64,000 nt of DNA from Trichoplax sp. H2 (taxonomy: Eukaryota > Placozoa > Uniplacotomia > Trichoplacea). The notes beneath the pieces were generated by a model. The model saw only the letters and a program-made list of their open reading frames with translations. It was not told where the DNA came from and ran no database searches. Below, piece after piece: positions 27,501-39,673 of this stretch (the stretch's first letter is position 1; the number at the start of each line of letters is the position of its first letter). The translations under genes and the position numbers were made by a program. Location: contig NOWV01000103.1 in the NCBI GenBank assembly GCA_003344405.1, positions 203,841 to 267,840 on the forward strand. Reading direction: 5' to 3'.

Positions 27501-30500
27501 AGCAATTTCTTGCGGATAATTCATTTCTGACATTGAAAGCATTTAAACGCCTATTAATAATGCCTGATTTGTAAAATAGTATCGAAGATCAGGAAGAAAT
27601 CGACTGCCTCCGAGTTCGTGTGGCTCATGATGCAGCAGCTATCCAAGAATTAGAAAAAGTAGTTCAGCAGAAAGAATCCTGTAGGAATAGCTTATTATGT
27701 CTATCATCGTTTTCTTCTTTACTATTGCATCAGTTTCAGGATTAGGTACGATAAGTCTTGCATTTTTGCCAAATTTGACAGATCAAAAATTAGCTAAAAG
27801 TCTAGAATTACGCCATAATAATCTAAGTGATGAACTAGCAGGATGTAAATTTGAGGTAAATATACAAATATAATTGTATCTTGTAAATAGAATATTTGAT
27901 ATGGAGGCATCTAAAATGAGAACGATTTTAATGTAGTTAAAATATTAACCCTAGTCTTGTATTTGCATTTTATCCTGCCTATCAAAGGCTAAGACGCTAG
28001 AGCAAGCCAAACAAACTCTAGAAATAGATAAAATGAAGATAATCGAGGAGAGATCGTAAGCTTGCCTATAACATGACTACTTATAGGCATGATTTAGACC
28101 TATACAAATAGCTTTCTGATCACTTAAATATTCAATTCAACTTTTGAAATTTTTTGATTTGAATTTAAACTAGCGCTCTACAAGAAGAAGTAAACATTCT
28201 AAAACGAAGTGTTGAAAGCATGTATAAGCAACAACAAGTCATGAAAAATGTTATTGCAAGGGAACGAGAACTACAATCACCACTTACTGTTGAGTCAAAA
28301 ATTCAGCAAGAAATGAATAGTAGCAAGGCAGCAGTAGAGGAGAAATTGGAGAACACCAGCAAGCGACAAATAGAGGACGAACAATTCAGTCGAGATGATT
28401 CGTCAAAAGTAAACACTTCAGTTCAAACGGAAACCTCCATTAATAAAGAAAATCACAAGGTGGCATGGACAAATACATCATCCATTGATATCCTAGTAAT
28501 CTTAGCTATGGCTGAAACTTGCAACTTTATTTTGCTTATTCACTATAAACTTCTTTTGCCTTTCACAGACTACTGTCATTGAGAACTTGGAGAAACAATT
28601 GCTAGTCTTGGAGCAAAGGCTAGATCAGCAACAAAAAGATCAAGCTAATCTAAATGATCATGTTAGCATCGGAGTTAGTACTGCAGTCACAACGATGAAC
28701 AAAGAGGTTCAAACAGAAGATTTACTAGAAACGGATGAAAATAGCGAATTTAGCGACGATGAAGATAAATTTAAATCCGATGTTCAGGATCTAAAGGACA
28801 AGGTTAACATCCGTCAGTCTTCTCCTATCGGCAAGACCCCATCAAAGCCATCTTATCCATCTACACAACCTAAAAAAAGAATGTTATATGGAAATCAACG
28901 ATTGGGTGCTAAGAACCGTAGCTTAAAAGCTCAAGTACAAAGCTTACGACGACAGGTAGATCTAAGTAAAACTTTCTCTATAACTATGATAACGGTATTT
29001 AAGAGTTGAAAGTATCAGCTGAATTTTCGTCAAGTAAATTTCTCACCTACCATCTATAGCCTTTACCTGCGGCTGTTTTTATTGTGCGCAACTTAGATCA
29101 TATAAATTAGGTTATAACATTTCGTAGTAGTCATGAACGCTGTTTGTCTATTAATTAAATCGACACTGTTTTGATCGTAAATAATCCAAAGATCTACTTA
29201 TAATAACTACTACAGAGATTATCGAGACTTTATTCGTTAATTGCTGCGTAAAATAGTTGGTCAGTAGATACTAAGAATAAGCACTTTTTTCTATCCGATC
29301 GTTTCTTTATAGATTCGAGTTGTTCACGAGGCGAAAAGAAGTATAGAAAAGTTATTTGCGGATGCGAAAGTCAAAAATCATCAGTTGGAATCTGAATTTA
29401 ATTTGGCTCAACAACGCCTTAAATTAAATAAGCAATCGTTACAGGTTAGTCGTTAGTTCGACTAAAAATTTCATATACCGAGTTATATATTAGGAGGATT
29501 GAAGTCAAATTTTTTAGCCACTATTATTTAGTATTTATGGTATATGATCATCCTCAATATTCGTTCCTGATAGTTTATAATTTTACAATTTTATTTGCCT
29601 GGGATTATAAATTATCTATAAGCCAGGGCGTTGCTATGTATTGATATTTGGCTATCGATAAAATTAATCTCAATGATAGAATACATATCGAGATTATATA
29701 AGTTAACGGTCACAATTTCTTTCTCCTAACTGGGCAGAAATTGTCGAAGGAATTAGAAGAGTGTCAGAGCGAAAATTTTAAACTGCAAAAAGAGTCTATT
29801 GCTGAAATTCCTCCTCCTAAACGAACTGAAAATGACTGGCGCCAATTAGAGTTAAAAGTCAAAGTAAAGCGATTTTTTCTAGAATTACTGATAAAAATAC
29901 TGCCTATTTCACTTTAAAATCATTTTTAATTTATCAACATATTTTATTTTGTCAAGACCTATTTGAATGATTGTGCACGACTCAATAATCAAGTTAAATC
30001 CTTGAAAAATGATTTAACTACAAAAGATGAAAGTTTAAAATCTAATCAAGATAGGTAAACTCATAAAATTGATTTTGATAATTCACAAAACGAAGAATAA
30101 GTAAATTAGTATCTTGAGATAGGACTTTGCGAACAAAATAAATGAAGAATGTTTAATATCTTATCTTAATATGGACTATCGTTGCAACAGATTAAACAGA
30201 CTTGAGAGAAGTGTAGTTCAGAAGAAGGTTTTAATCGATGAGTTGAAATCGAAAGTAAAATCCTTCCAAGAAGAATTAGCGGGTGCTGATGATAGCAGGA
30301 AGGAGATTGAGCAGCACTCTAAAGCAGTATTAGAAACTAGTAACTTCCGCAAAAAACAGGTATGAAAACATTGAAGGTTACTGAGCAATAGGATAACAGC
30401 ATATTTTTGCTTGTAGAGCAATACTTGCATGGAGATTACTAAATAATAAGGATAGCAGAATGTTCTTTCAAAAGAATATTAAACCTTTATTTCTATGATG

Positions 30501-33115
30501 GATTTAATATGTAGTGTAGAACTAGATTACTCAAACATAGCTTGATAGTACTACTGCTTCGAAATTGTCAGCAGAAATGATGGACGTAATAAGTAAATCA
30601 AATAAAAGTATCCATACTTTTATGCATTCCTAAATTTGAAAAATTCACCAATATATGATTAATTATTCATTGATTTGATACATCTACTTTTTATGGCGTT
30701 AACTTATATTTAGCACTGATTTTAAATTTTTTATTAGATTAGTTTTTAGATAATGTTTCGTCTATAATAAGGCCATGATTCTGAGCATTTGTAACACATA
30801 AATTATAATCTTGTTCATATTATCTTATTAATATTGTTGCAAAGATATAACAACTCCACCATCATTTTTATAGCTTAGCTATTACGTAAAGATTTCCTCC
30901 TTTGAAATATAGACTTTCAGTTTACTTGGCTGTTTATTAATCGTTTGATATAGGCAATACATAATTCAACATTCTTATTACATTTTAGGGCTCATATACT
31001 TAGTAGATTATTTTAAAATTTTTATACTAGAATCGATAGTAAATGCTTACGTACTTCTTTGATAGGTTCTTAGCTTGAAACAAAAATTAGCCTTCGAAAG
31101 TCAAGCAAGACAAGATTTGCAGCAAAAATATGCCAAATGTCAGTTAGAACTCGATCGAAAGGTATTAAGTTTACTATAGTATACATGATAATACTGTGTA
31201 AAGTAGTTCATGCCTGCTTTTCATTCTTATTATTTCGTGCTATTGCATAATTATATAGCTAATGATGAGTTGCGGTATTAACCGGTTAAGCTAAATAAAA
31301 ATAGATATGAAATAATATAATTAATACTTGACTTACTAAAGAATTTCAAGTTAAGAATTAGCAATCTTTGTTAGCGTAAATGGATTGTATGCTATTGAAG
31401 ATACTGAATTACTTTACAAGCTGTAATTGCAATTTAAGTTGAAGGCGTCTACCTTGACTAAATTAAAAATATATATAATTTATTCAATGCGGTAGCTACT
31501 AAATAATATCAAGTTGAAAGTGATAAAAATTTTTTGCGGCCCCAATGGGTTAGATAGTCTTTGGTATTACGAGCTGCTCTAGTACATAGTTGGTTATGCA
31601 GATAGCCAATTCGTGAATTATAAGGTTGTCTACTGTACCCGAAATAAAAATATGAAATAGGGTATTCAATACTTGATTCAATAAGTAATTTCAAGCTAAG
31701 AATAACAAATTCTAGTTGGATCAAAATGAAACGTATAATATTGCAGATTACGAACTGTATTTTTCTCGTATACTTTGCTCTAGAACATGCAGTTAAATCA
31801 AGTGCAAGCAAAATATTCACGAGCTACTGCTGTAGCAAATGCGGTGGAAGCTGCAGCAACCGAACAGATGCAAGGTTTAGCCAATGATAGTCAAAATGCT
31901 CTATCCGCAGCAAGAGAAAAGCTTAAACAGGCCTATCAAGTTATCGATGAATTTAATGCTTTTGCCAAGGTATCAATTAAAGAATTAATTTATTAATAAA
32001 TAGTAAGTTATAATTGAAATAAATATTAACTTGGATTCCTAATTAAATCGCATAGGCACTGATTGAAGAAATGTTAAAGCAGCTCGGTAGCTATCGCAAC
32101 GTTCTTGCAACGTCTCCGGTAAATAATCTAGACCAGGAAGATCTATCATCGGATACTATTAAAAAGGCAAAATTGATGGCATGTTCTATTTTAAATTTGT
32201 CTGATAACGACTTGGACGAAATTATGCAATCGGCAACAGCATTGCAAGAATGTTCTAAGGTAAATCCATAAGAAAATATTTGAGTTTCCTGTAGGTATAC
32301 CGAAATTTTTCATGAACCAGAACATTCATTAATGGCTAACTGATAAATTTGTAAAAGTGTAGGTCTAAATTAAAAGGTTGCAATCAACACTAGTAAAAAT
32401 GAAGCTATATTGGTATTTCATTATCTCTTAAAGATAGTAGTTACTAGTAAGAGTTTTAAGAGCACCAAATTCTGTACTTAATTACGAGTCTATATCTAGC
32501 TGCAGAAGTGCATCGGTTACGACATCCTTATTTCAATTTATGTAAAAGTAGATGAAGAATTTGCTCATATATACAGTATCCGAGTATAAATGATTGTACT
32601 TGGGTTAAATATTGGAACTCCTGAATTTGATGAAACCTCTTGAGAATTGTAATAAGTTTATCATGTTACTTTATTGCATATATAATTTTTAGTCACTCTT
32701 CATGCTACATCTTTATAGATTCTTACTTTATTAATTTTACATACATTGTTACACAAATGATGACACTATTATAGATAGAAGAGCAGAAAAAAGAAGACGA
32801 AATATGGTTGAAGCGTTTACACACTACATTAAACTCCAAGGTAAAGAGAGCATTGATTGTGAATAAAGAGTGTAGATACTATCGCCAGATAACTTTCAAG
32901 CTCATAATTTTAACTACTTTAAACTATAATTTGTGCTATACTGTACTTTAATTGTTATATAATAATGTTAAAGATCATGAAAGATTAATAGTTAATGAAG
33001 AATTCGATATCTTTCAATTTTACAGCCACCATTTGCAGCTTCTTTACTGGGATTAATATTAGACATTTTACAATCTATACTTGAAGTAAGTAATGGAAAA
33101 GACTGCACAAGCTGA
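21598..33115 (+). CDS. CNTLN: Centlein, centrosomal coiled-coil protein
   Basis: Thirty-two exons join in frame to 1182 residues (human centlein is roughly 1400). Exons: 21598-21613, 22342-22409, 22662-22750, 22833-22917, 23011-23054, 23399-23516, 23742-23823, 23987-24069, 24161-24217, 24302-24423, 24759-24838, 25504-25556, 25937-26014, 26221-26297, 26577-26661, 26865-26963, 27080-27198, 27329-27448, 27580-27680, 27782-27855, 27988-28055, 28174-28459, 28569-28955, 29313-29444, 29738-29863, 29957-30054, 30191-30359, 31066-31161, 31793-31969, 32056-32259, 32775-32840, 33026-33115 (TGA). The conserved block ADKEFVWSLWRRLQ, then VVEREKNKAEDKDKKILEVM, sits near the N-terminus. Most of the rest is Gln/Lys/Glu-rich coiled coil, broken by an acidic Ser-rich insert and a Pro/Lys-rich basic stretch (exons 22-23). 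The C-terminal region reads KKAKLMACSILNLSDNDLDEIM, then KKEDEIWLKRL, as I recall for centlein. In vertebrates it links CEP68 to C-NAP1 for centrosome cohesion. The last exon reads through a possible donor at 33086 to a nearby stop, so the extreme C-terminus is uncertain. Confidence 0.88.
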
Positions 33116-33432
33116 ATTCAATAGTGTAAGTAACTAACACAAATAATCACATTTATAACTACCGCTGTTAACTAAATACAAAGAGATCAAAGACAGCTCG
33201 AAGGTAAAGTAAGATTTTTTGAACTTTTAGTTAGCTTGATCCGAGATGAAATCGCATACGTCAGCATGGCTGAACTGGTCGAACGAAATATTTGTATATT
33301 TTTATAACGCGAAAATGCTAATGAAAGTGTACAGTACACTTTTCTACCATCAAATGCTCAAATTTTTCATATAATTTATTGTTAATATCGAAAGCGTTTA
33401 TTACTGTCATTATTACGTTATTTTAGAGTAGT
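33116..33432. other. Short convergent spacer, centlein / SLC6
   Basis: Only 317 bases separate the two stop codons, so the 3' UTRs probably abut or overlap. Two AATAAA signals for the minus-strand transporter lie at 33402-33397 and 33380-33375. Confidence 0.7.
33397..33402 (-). other. Poly(A) signal AATAAA for the SLC6 gene
   Basis: TTTATT on the + strand reads AATAAA on the minus strand, about 30 bases past the transporter stop at 33433. A second copy at 33375-33380 may be an alternative. Confidence 0.6.
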
Positions 33433-36400
33433 TTACTCTTCTCGGTTTCCCACTAATCGTTGTACTCCGGTATCTCTTCTGGCTGGTGATCGCCTTTTAA
33501 ATCCAACATCCATATTTAATTGGTTATCTTCTTGTCCAACTGATTGATCGCATACTCCCATAAGTTTAACAATCATCACGGTGACGAGAATGCCACCGCT
33601 AATGCCCAATATAATGTAAAACATCACTTTTGCCATGGCTAAATCAGATGGACGATTAATGGTAACATTGTAGATTTGATAGTAAATGAAAAGGAGCTGC
33701 AAGAGTAAATAATTTCCAATTTCAGCGACAACTTATTATTATTTAAGAATTAATTTTTGTGATTGTAATTTATATGAAATATCTTAATATCTATATTTTA
33801 TGAGCTCTATTTTACAGATGTTAGAGCTTTTCACTATATCTAGATTGAATAAATCCTAGGTAACATGGTCGTTCGCTTATTTCAAATTACGATAAACGAA
33901 TATCGTTGCTCAGGCAAGAATTTATAATATATTTTACTAGGCAATAAAATTTATTTTCTTAATTGCTAAAGCATTGCTAATAGATATTACTGTAATTGTG
34001 CTCCTCCTTTAATTAATTTCAAATTTTGAAATCAACATTATGGCTAAAATAACATCGATTGTACATCTGTGGCTGTATAAAATTAATATAGGTTATCCTT
34101 TATTCAATTTTTTCTGAATGATACGAGACTCTTTTAAATTCACTGTCGTAAATATATTTTAAATTTAATCCTTGAACGCCTTTGTAGTAGAATTTTTCGA
34201 CTCATTATCATATTCAATTCTTGCAATATGTTTTCATATAATAGTATCACATATCTAATCCGTAAAACTTCGATAGCAGAAGTGCTTTTACTCTTTATCG
34301 TATTAATTCTTGTGATATATTTTTCATACAATGATGTCACATACTTAATTGGTTGATTCAAAAAAACCTCGATAGTAGAAATATTTCGCCTCTCTATCGT
34401 ATTAAATTCTTGTGATATATTTTATATCATTATAATCAAATATTAGGTTCATCGTATATATTGTTAAAGATATAACTTACGATAGCTAAAAGTGCAACTA
34501 TGATAGAACCAGTGAGCCAGAAGATTAACATGCGAGGTCGGTTGTATTTGGCCATATTACTTTCAATCCGTGTTCCCATACCTAAGGATGGAAATTATTC
34601 CTTAACTAGGATTTTACGTACATGAAGTACTTCTATTATTACGATCGCGTAATCCAGAAGTTTATCGACCAATATTTCTGCTCATAAAATTAAAATATGT
34701 TTTTTTATTTCGAATGCAGTGTGCTTACCGAAGACATAAGCTAGTGTCAATGACTGCAAAATCAGCATGATGATTGACCAATCTTGTATTACCTTACCCA
34801 TAGCAGTTAGAATATGATAGCCATTCTATTTTCGATCAAATAAACATGCAGCGGTTAACCATTTATTATTGTGATATAGTTTGCCACAAATTAATTCCAG
34901 GTATGATTAATAATCCTACCTGAATTTCACAAAAAAGACTGAATCCTAAGACGACGTAAGACAATATTAATCGAACTGGCCATTTATAGGCTCGCACTTT
35001 CTCCGGTAATTCGTCGTAAATGATAGAAGAAACAGTTTCCAATAGCATCGCCTAGAAAGATTAATATTAGAAAAACATTTGATTGCGTTGTTGTGGATAT
35101 CTACCTTATATGTGAATCTTTTGGGGTGACTTAATAGAGAAAATAGACAGTAGTTACAATGTTGCAATTCAGTATGTTGGCGTCACTTAATATCATTGCA
35201 TGCTATCTCTTGTTGAATATACTAACTAAAATGAATTGTTATCCAGGACTACCGCATATATCATGCATTTTGGTAAATAATACATGGGTTTAAAGAGCAT
35301 TTTCGGGTTATTATTATATGAAGCCAGTGACTGCTAAAATACCACCGCAGAGATTAGATTACCATGTTAAAATAAATTTGTATTTTGAACGATCTGATGA
35401 AGTAAAATTCTTTTCAATAAAGCCTAATATATTAAGTACTGTAAAAAACAATAAATAAGCTACTAGATGAGCGTTTCACGATAGCTTGTAGAGAGTAAAA
35501 TAATTCAAGATTATCATCAGAGTAAGCTATTACCAATCTTAAATATTCATTTGTCAGTTTAAAAGAACTGATAAATTCGTCATATCTAAAGATATTGGTG
35601 TATAACTAGCTGAAGAGTAAAGAACTCAAGTTCAGGTATAAGAAAGATTACTGTGGGTACTGGAATAGAATATGCTTAACCATAATTTTAGAAAATTTTT
35701 GTCAATCTTCAATATCCGTTTATCATTTTTAAAGAGCTCTTAAACTTACCGTTCTAAAGGTATAAACGAACTATAATCTGCTGAATACTAAAAACTCAAA
35801 TTCAGATATGAAAATGATTATCATAGATACTAGACTAGAATATCTTCATTTTATAAGAATTATTAAACTAGCCATTCTAAGGATATAGGCATATTATAAT
35901 CAATCGAATACTAAAGAATTCGAATTTAGATATAAGAATGTTTCGGGCACTATGGGTACTGGAATAAGATATATTATTCATAATTATAGGCTCTGGATTA
36001 GAATGCTACTTATAATTATAATTATCAAATTTCTTAAATTTTCAAGAGAATATTTGCGGCAAGCAAATATTCGAGCATTAAAAGAATCGATTCCTATCAC
36101 AAAGAATTAAGTGTGATGCCACTAGTATGCTTAAGCATATCATTTTATCAATTTGAAATGTATGCCGTTGATAAAACTCTACCATTTGCTATATGTTTGG
36201 TAACATTGTATTAACAGTTAATAAATTATAGAAGCTACCTGAGTGCCAGCAGCAATTAGAACAAATATAATATAATAAAATCCCAACCAATGAACCATTT
36301 CAGGAATAAAATTGGTAAAGATGGGTAGGATTATAAATAGCAAACCAATACCTAATAGTTATACAGGATAAGATAATATTATTATTTTCACTTTTAGTAT

Positions 36401-39400
36401 AGACAGTCATATTAGAAATTACATTATGCCTGAATGTAGGACATGAACTACGGTGTAATACAAATAAAGTTTATAGATAGCTATGAAAAACTGTCACGGA
36501 TATTGTGTAACTAATGTACATTGGCGATACAACTTTGGATAAATTAAAGACATACATCCAGGATGACGATGGTTTACCTTGATCCAGGTTTTGTAGCACA
36601 AATTTCAGTTGATTAGTCTGCTTGCCAATAAAGCCAACGTAAGCAAATATACAATAAGCCACAAAAAATTGAAAAAATGCCACAATAGCGACTGTAATTA
36701 ATGCGCTCCTAATTTTTGATAGATTAAAAAATAAATAAATATTCAGCTAAAAACATATCCATGATAGATTAACACGTTTAATAGTAGTGAATTGTGGTAA
36801 AGCGAATATTTTTATACCAAAACGGATTAGTATTGGCTTTATTTCGATAGCCAAAATGGGCATAAGTACCATAGCCCACCGATAAAGTCCATATTGCATG
36901 AAGTCCAGCAATAGCCCATGTACTAGGCTGGAGCAAGTAGCTATAATGAGGTGTTACCAAATATAAAATACCATCTCTTGCTCCATCTAAATCTTGAATG
37001 ACGATAATCATCATGATGATAAATGCAAATGATAGAATGACAAGGAGGAAACCAAACTAATTTAGAAGATTTGATAAAGATAAGAAATGAACTTTATGAT
37101 ATGTTGGGTAGCAGAAAAAGAAGTTAGTGAAAGGTCAATATCTTCAACTATATTATTACATTACTTTTATAGTACAGATTTAATAGAGATAGAAATAGAT
37201 GTAATGAAACGAATATCTTATTTTATTATTACTATCAAATTATCCGTAACAGTTTTTAGCTCCATAAATTGAAGGTAACTAAAATTGACCCATATTGACA
37301 GCAAAGTTAGACAGAATTATCCTTATTAAATTCAATTTAATGCAAATACTCGTACAGGACATAGGTGTATACTTGTAAATTGCAAAATATCAATAGTTTA
37401 ATAGAAACTACGACTGTATAGCATTGGATTACTGTACTAATAGATATTTAGGTAGAGTCTATAAGTGGGCGATTGTGCTTTAGAGAGTACTATTAGGAAC
37501 AATGAGGGAAATAATTAATCTTATAATATGGAAATAGCTTATAGAACATACAAATCGCAAAGATCTCAGGCCAACTAACATGATTACAAATGTAATCAAC
37601 CACGCGATCAATGAGCAGGCCACTAGCGATGGAATTAATGAGCCAAGTTGATTAGGAGCAGGAGTACCTTCGAAGGCATAATTTCTTAAAAATATGCAAA
37701 TAATAGACCAGAGCAACGAATTAGAATATGGTGTGTAGATTTTACTAGTAAAACCTAAAGAACTGTTACGATGATGATGAAATAGATCAGACACTGAATA
37801 TTCGAAAGTGACAAGATACAAGGTTCGTCAAATAGAGATATAGCGTCTACATAGCACGCTGTAGCTCTCAAGTAAAAGGGTTGCTATAGTAGATATATGA
37901 TTGGCAGGTATTTGAAAGTGATATGCTATCGGAAAAGGCGAATAATGCAGCCTAGAGACCATAATGAACCCGTGAGTAACAGGTATTCAAAGATGATCCG
38001 ATAGCATAAATAGAAGGATCTCTCCAAGGCATAGCTTTCAGATTTACAGAAATATTAGACATGTGAACAACAGGTATTTGAAGGTAATGATCATAAGATT
38101 ATCTCTCAGTAAATTTTTTTTAATTATAAACATCTGCGAAAAATTTATACAATCGAGATAGAAAGAATACTAAACGTTCTATCCTAGCATTCAATTTTAA
38201 TACCATGCTGTTTCTTACCTGAAAAATTCAGCTTCTGCTAAATTGGACATCAAACCTTTGTACTGAGGGCATGGTATTAATGGTGTTACTGGAGTAGTTG
38301 TGATGTTGGATAAATTACCTACAGGTGTTGAATTCATCACTGTCGCTGCTTGTGTTGTAGGTAGAGTAGTTGGTAGCATGGTCATAGAAACGTTGCTTGG
38401 TAGAGTTGCATTGGGTAGACAGGAAAAATTGTACGATACTGTACAATTTGGTGAATTCCAAGTATTGTTACATGTTGAAATATTAAAGGTATTAGCATTG
38501 ACTAAATAGAAGTAATAAAGGGCATAGGACATATTTGCGAAATAATATGCCATGGTAAATAAGCCAAATAAGCAATATAAAAATCCAAGACCTAGATATG
38601 ATTTCAATGTAGAGAAACATGTTAAGAGAATTTGCTTTTACCTACTAATAACATTACGATATCATTAGTATACATCTAGTTTGAAATATTGGTTATTTGT
38701 TTAAAATCATATTGACGCCCATAATACTTAGAAACTATATTATGCTTGAATATAGTATTTAATATTAGCTTAAGTGTAAGATTACACTAATCTTTTACGC
38801 TAATGAATCATGGTATGGCTTCAGTTAGGCCCATCTACGCTGAATTATTTAGTGATTAATGGATATTACCCTAGGTATAACATTTGAAGAATGAGTAAAT
38901 CATAACCTACTTCTATTAGCTTTTAAGGCTGAGTATGTATTAATAAAATGTTGATATTAGCTCGGTATAATACTAACAATTTATAATTTCTTCTGATGCT
39001 GGCCAATTTTCTAAAGTATCGATCTTAATTTAAGCAATATTATACTGCTATAATATTTAATATTGATAAATTATCATATTTGGCGTCAATTCGTGGTTTA
39101 AAATGCTATACCATTAACTTGCCAAAAAATAATTGAGTCAAATTTTGACACTATGATAGGCACTTTCTAGCCATTTATTAATTTTTGGCGATACCTTTCA
39201 TCGGTGGTAATAACTTATTCCAAGCTTGTAATGGTCCTAGCTTGGTGATTTGCCCAATTAATGTTTCCAGATAAACTGAAAATACACCTAGAATGATCAT
39301 TGCTAGGAAATATGGGATAAAGAAAGCACCTGCAAAATGTAGAGTTTGTAAAAGGCATTTAAGATGCTTTTAAAATACTTATAATGCAGAAATAAATAGT

Positions 39401-39655
39401 AAATATGAACAAATATCATCAAGAAATAGCTGTACTTAAGATTAACAATCATACAGTAAAATTAAATACAAGTTGCTAAGACAGTGGAACTCTAATTAAT
39501 TCTGTATGAAAAATGCAGTAGTGATTACCTCCTCCATAATACATGCAGTAATGAGGAAATCGTAGCATAGTATCTATATTAACGGCAAAAGTGACTATCG
39601 CCATCTGATAGCCTGCTCGAAATCCAAACGATTGTCCTCTTGTATTTTCATCCAT
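33433..39655 (-). CDS. Divergent SLC6-family (neurotransmitter:sodium symporter-like) transporter
   Basis: Eleven exons in phase on the minus strand: 39673-39529, 39329-39195, 38591-38219, 37762-37552, 37056-36818, 36708-36578, 36351-36239, 35051-34920, 34825-34729, 34581-34481, 33696-33433. The first ATG is at 39655, giving about 640 residues, normal for SLC6. The helix order follows the family: TM1 with LRFPHYCMYYGGGAFFIPYF, TM2 ending LETLIGQ, TM3 in GLGFLYCLFGLF, a long extracellular loop 2 rich in Thr and with eight N-glycosylation sequons, then TM4-TM12. TM6 has TLSVGYGTYAHFGYRN and the TM6/7 region GKPSSS or QTNQ depending on splicing. Family members move amino acids, amines or osmolytes with Na+ and Cl-. 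Key TM1 and TM8 ion-site residues differ here, so transport activity and substrate cannot be assigned. Exon 4 could start at 37793, but that breaks frame, so I use 37762. A further 5' exon is possible because 39673 follows a good acceptor. Confidence 0.88.
34170..34445. repeat. Diverged tandem repeat, ~100-bp unit, three copies (SLC6 last intron)
   Basis: Units start near 34170, 34266 and 34371. Each contains a form of TCGATAGTAGAAGT, then TATCGTATTAATTCTTGTGA and ATATTTTTCATA. Substitutions are spread throughout, so the array is old. Confidence 0.8.
35531..35990. repeat. Diverged tandem repeat, ~150-bp unit, three copies (SLC6 intron)
   Basis: Copies begin near 35531, 35706 and 35850. Shared elements in order are a TCTAAAGATATAGG-like core, a TATAATC...TGAATACTAAAGAACTC segment, then AGATATAAGAA and GGGTACTGGAATAGAATAT. 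Confidence 0.75.
37890..38095. repeat. Degenerate short tandem repeats in an SLC6 intron
   Basis: The string ACAGGTATTTGAAAGTGAT and near versions recur at about 37904, 37979 and 38068, each followed by a GATCCGATAGC or GATCATAAG-like tail. Confidence 0.55.
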
Positions 39656-39673
39656 GTTATACTGTCTTTGATC

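Noticed and set aside
34866-34919. Read-through of SLC6 exon 8 past 34920
   Set aside because: It stays open for about 17 codons and then meets a stop. The donor at 34919 joins in phase to 34825, whose sequence fits TM9-TM10 better.
37480-37551. Extension of SLC6 exon 4 past 37552
   Set aside because: The frame stays open but the sequence leaves the family pattern; a GT donor at 37551-37550 keeps phase with the next exon, which starts in TM5.
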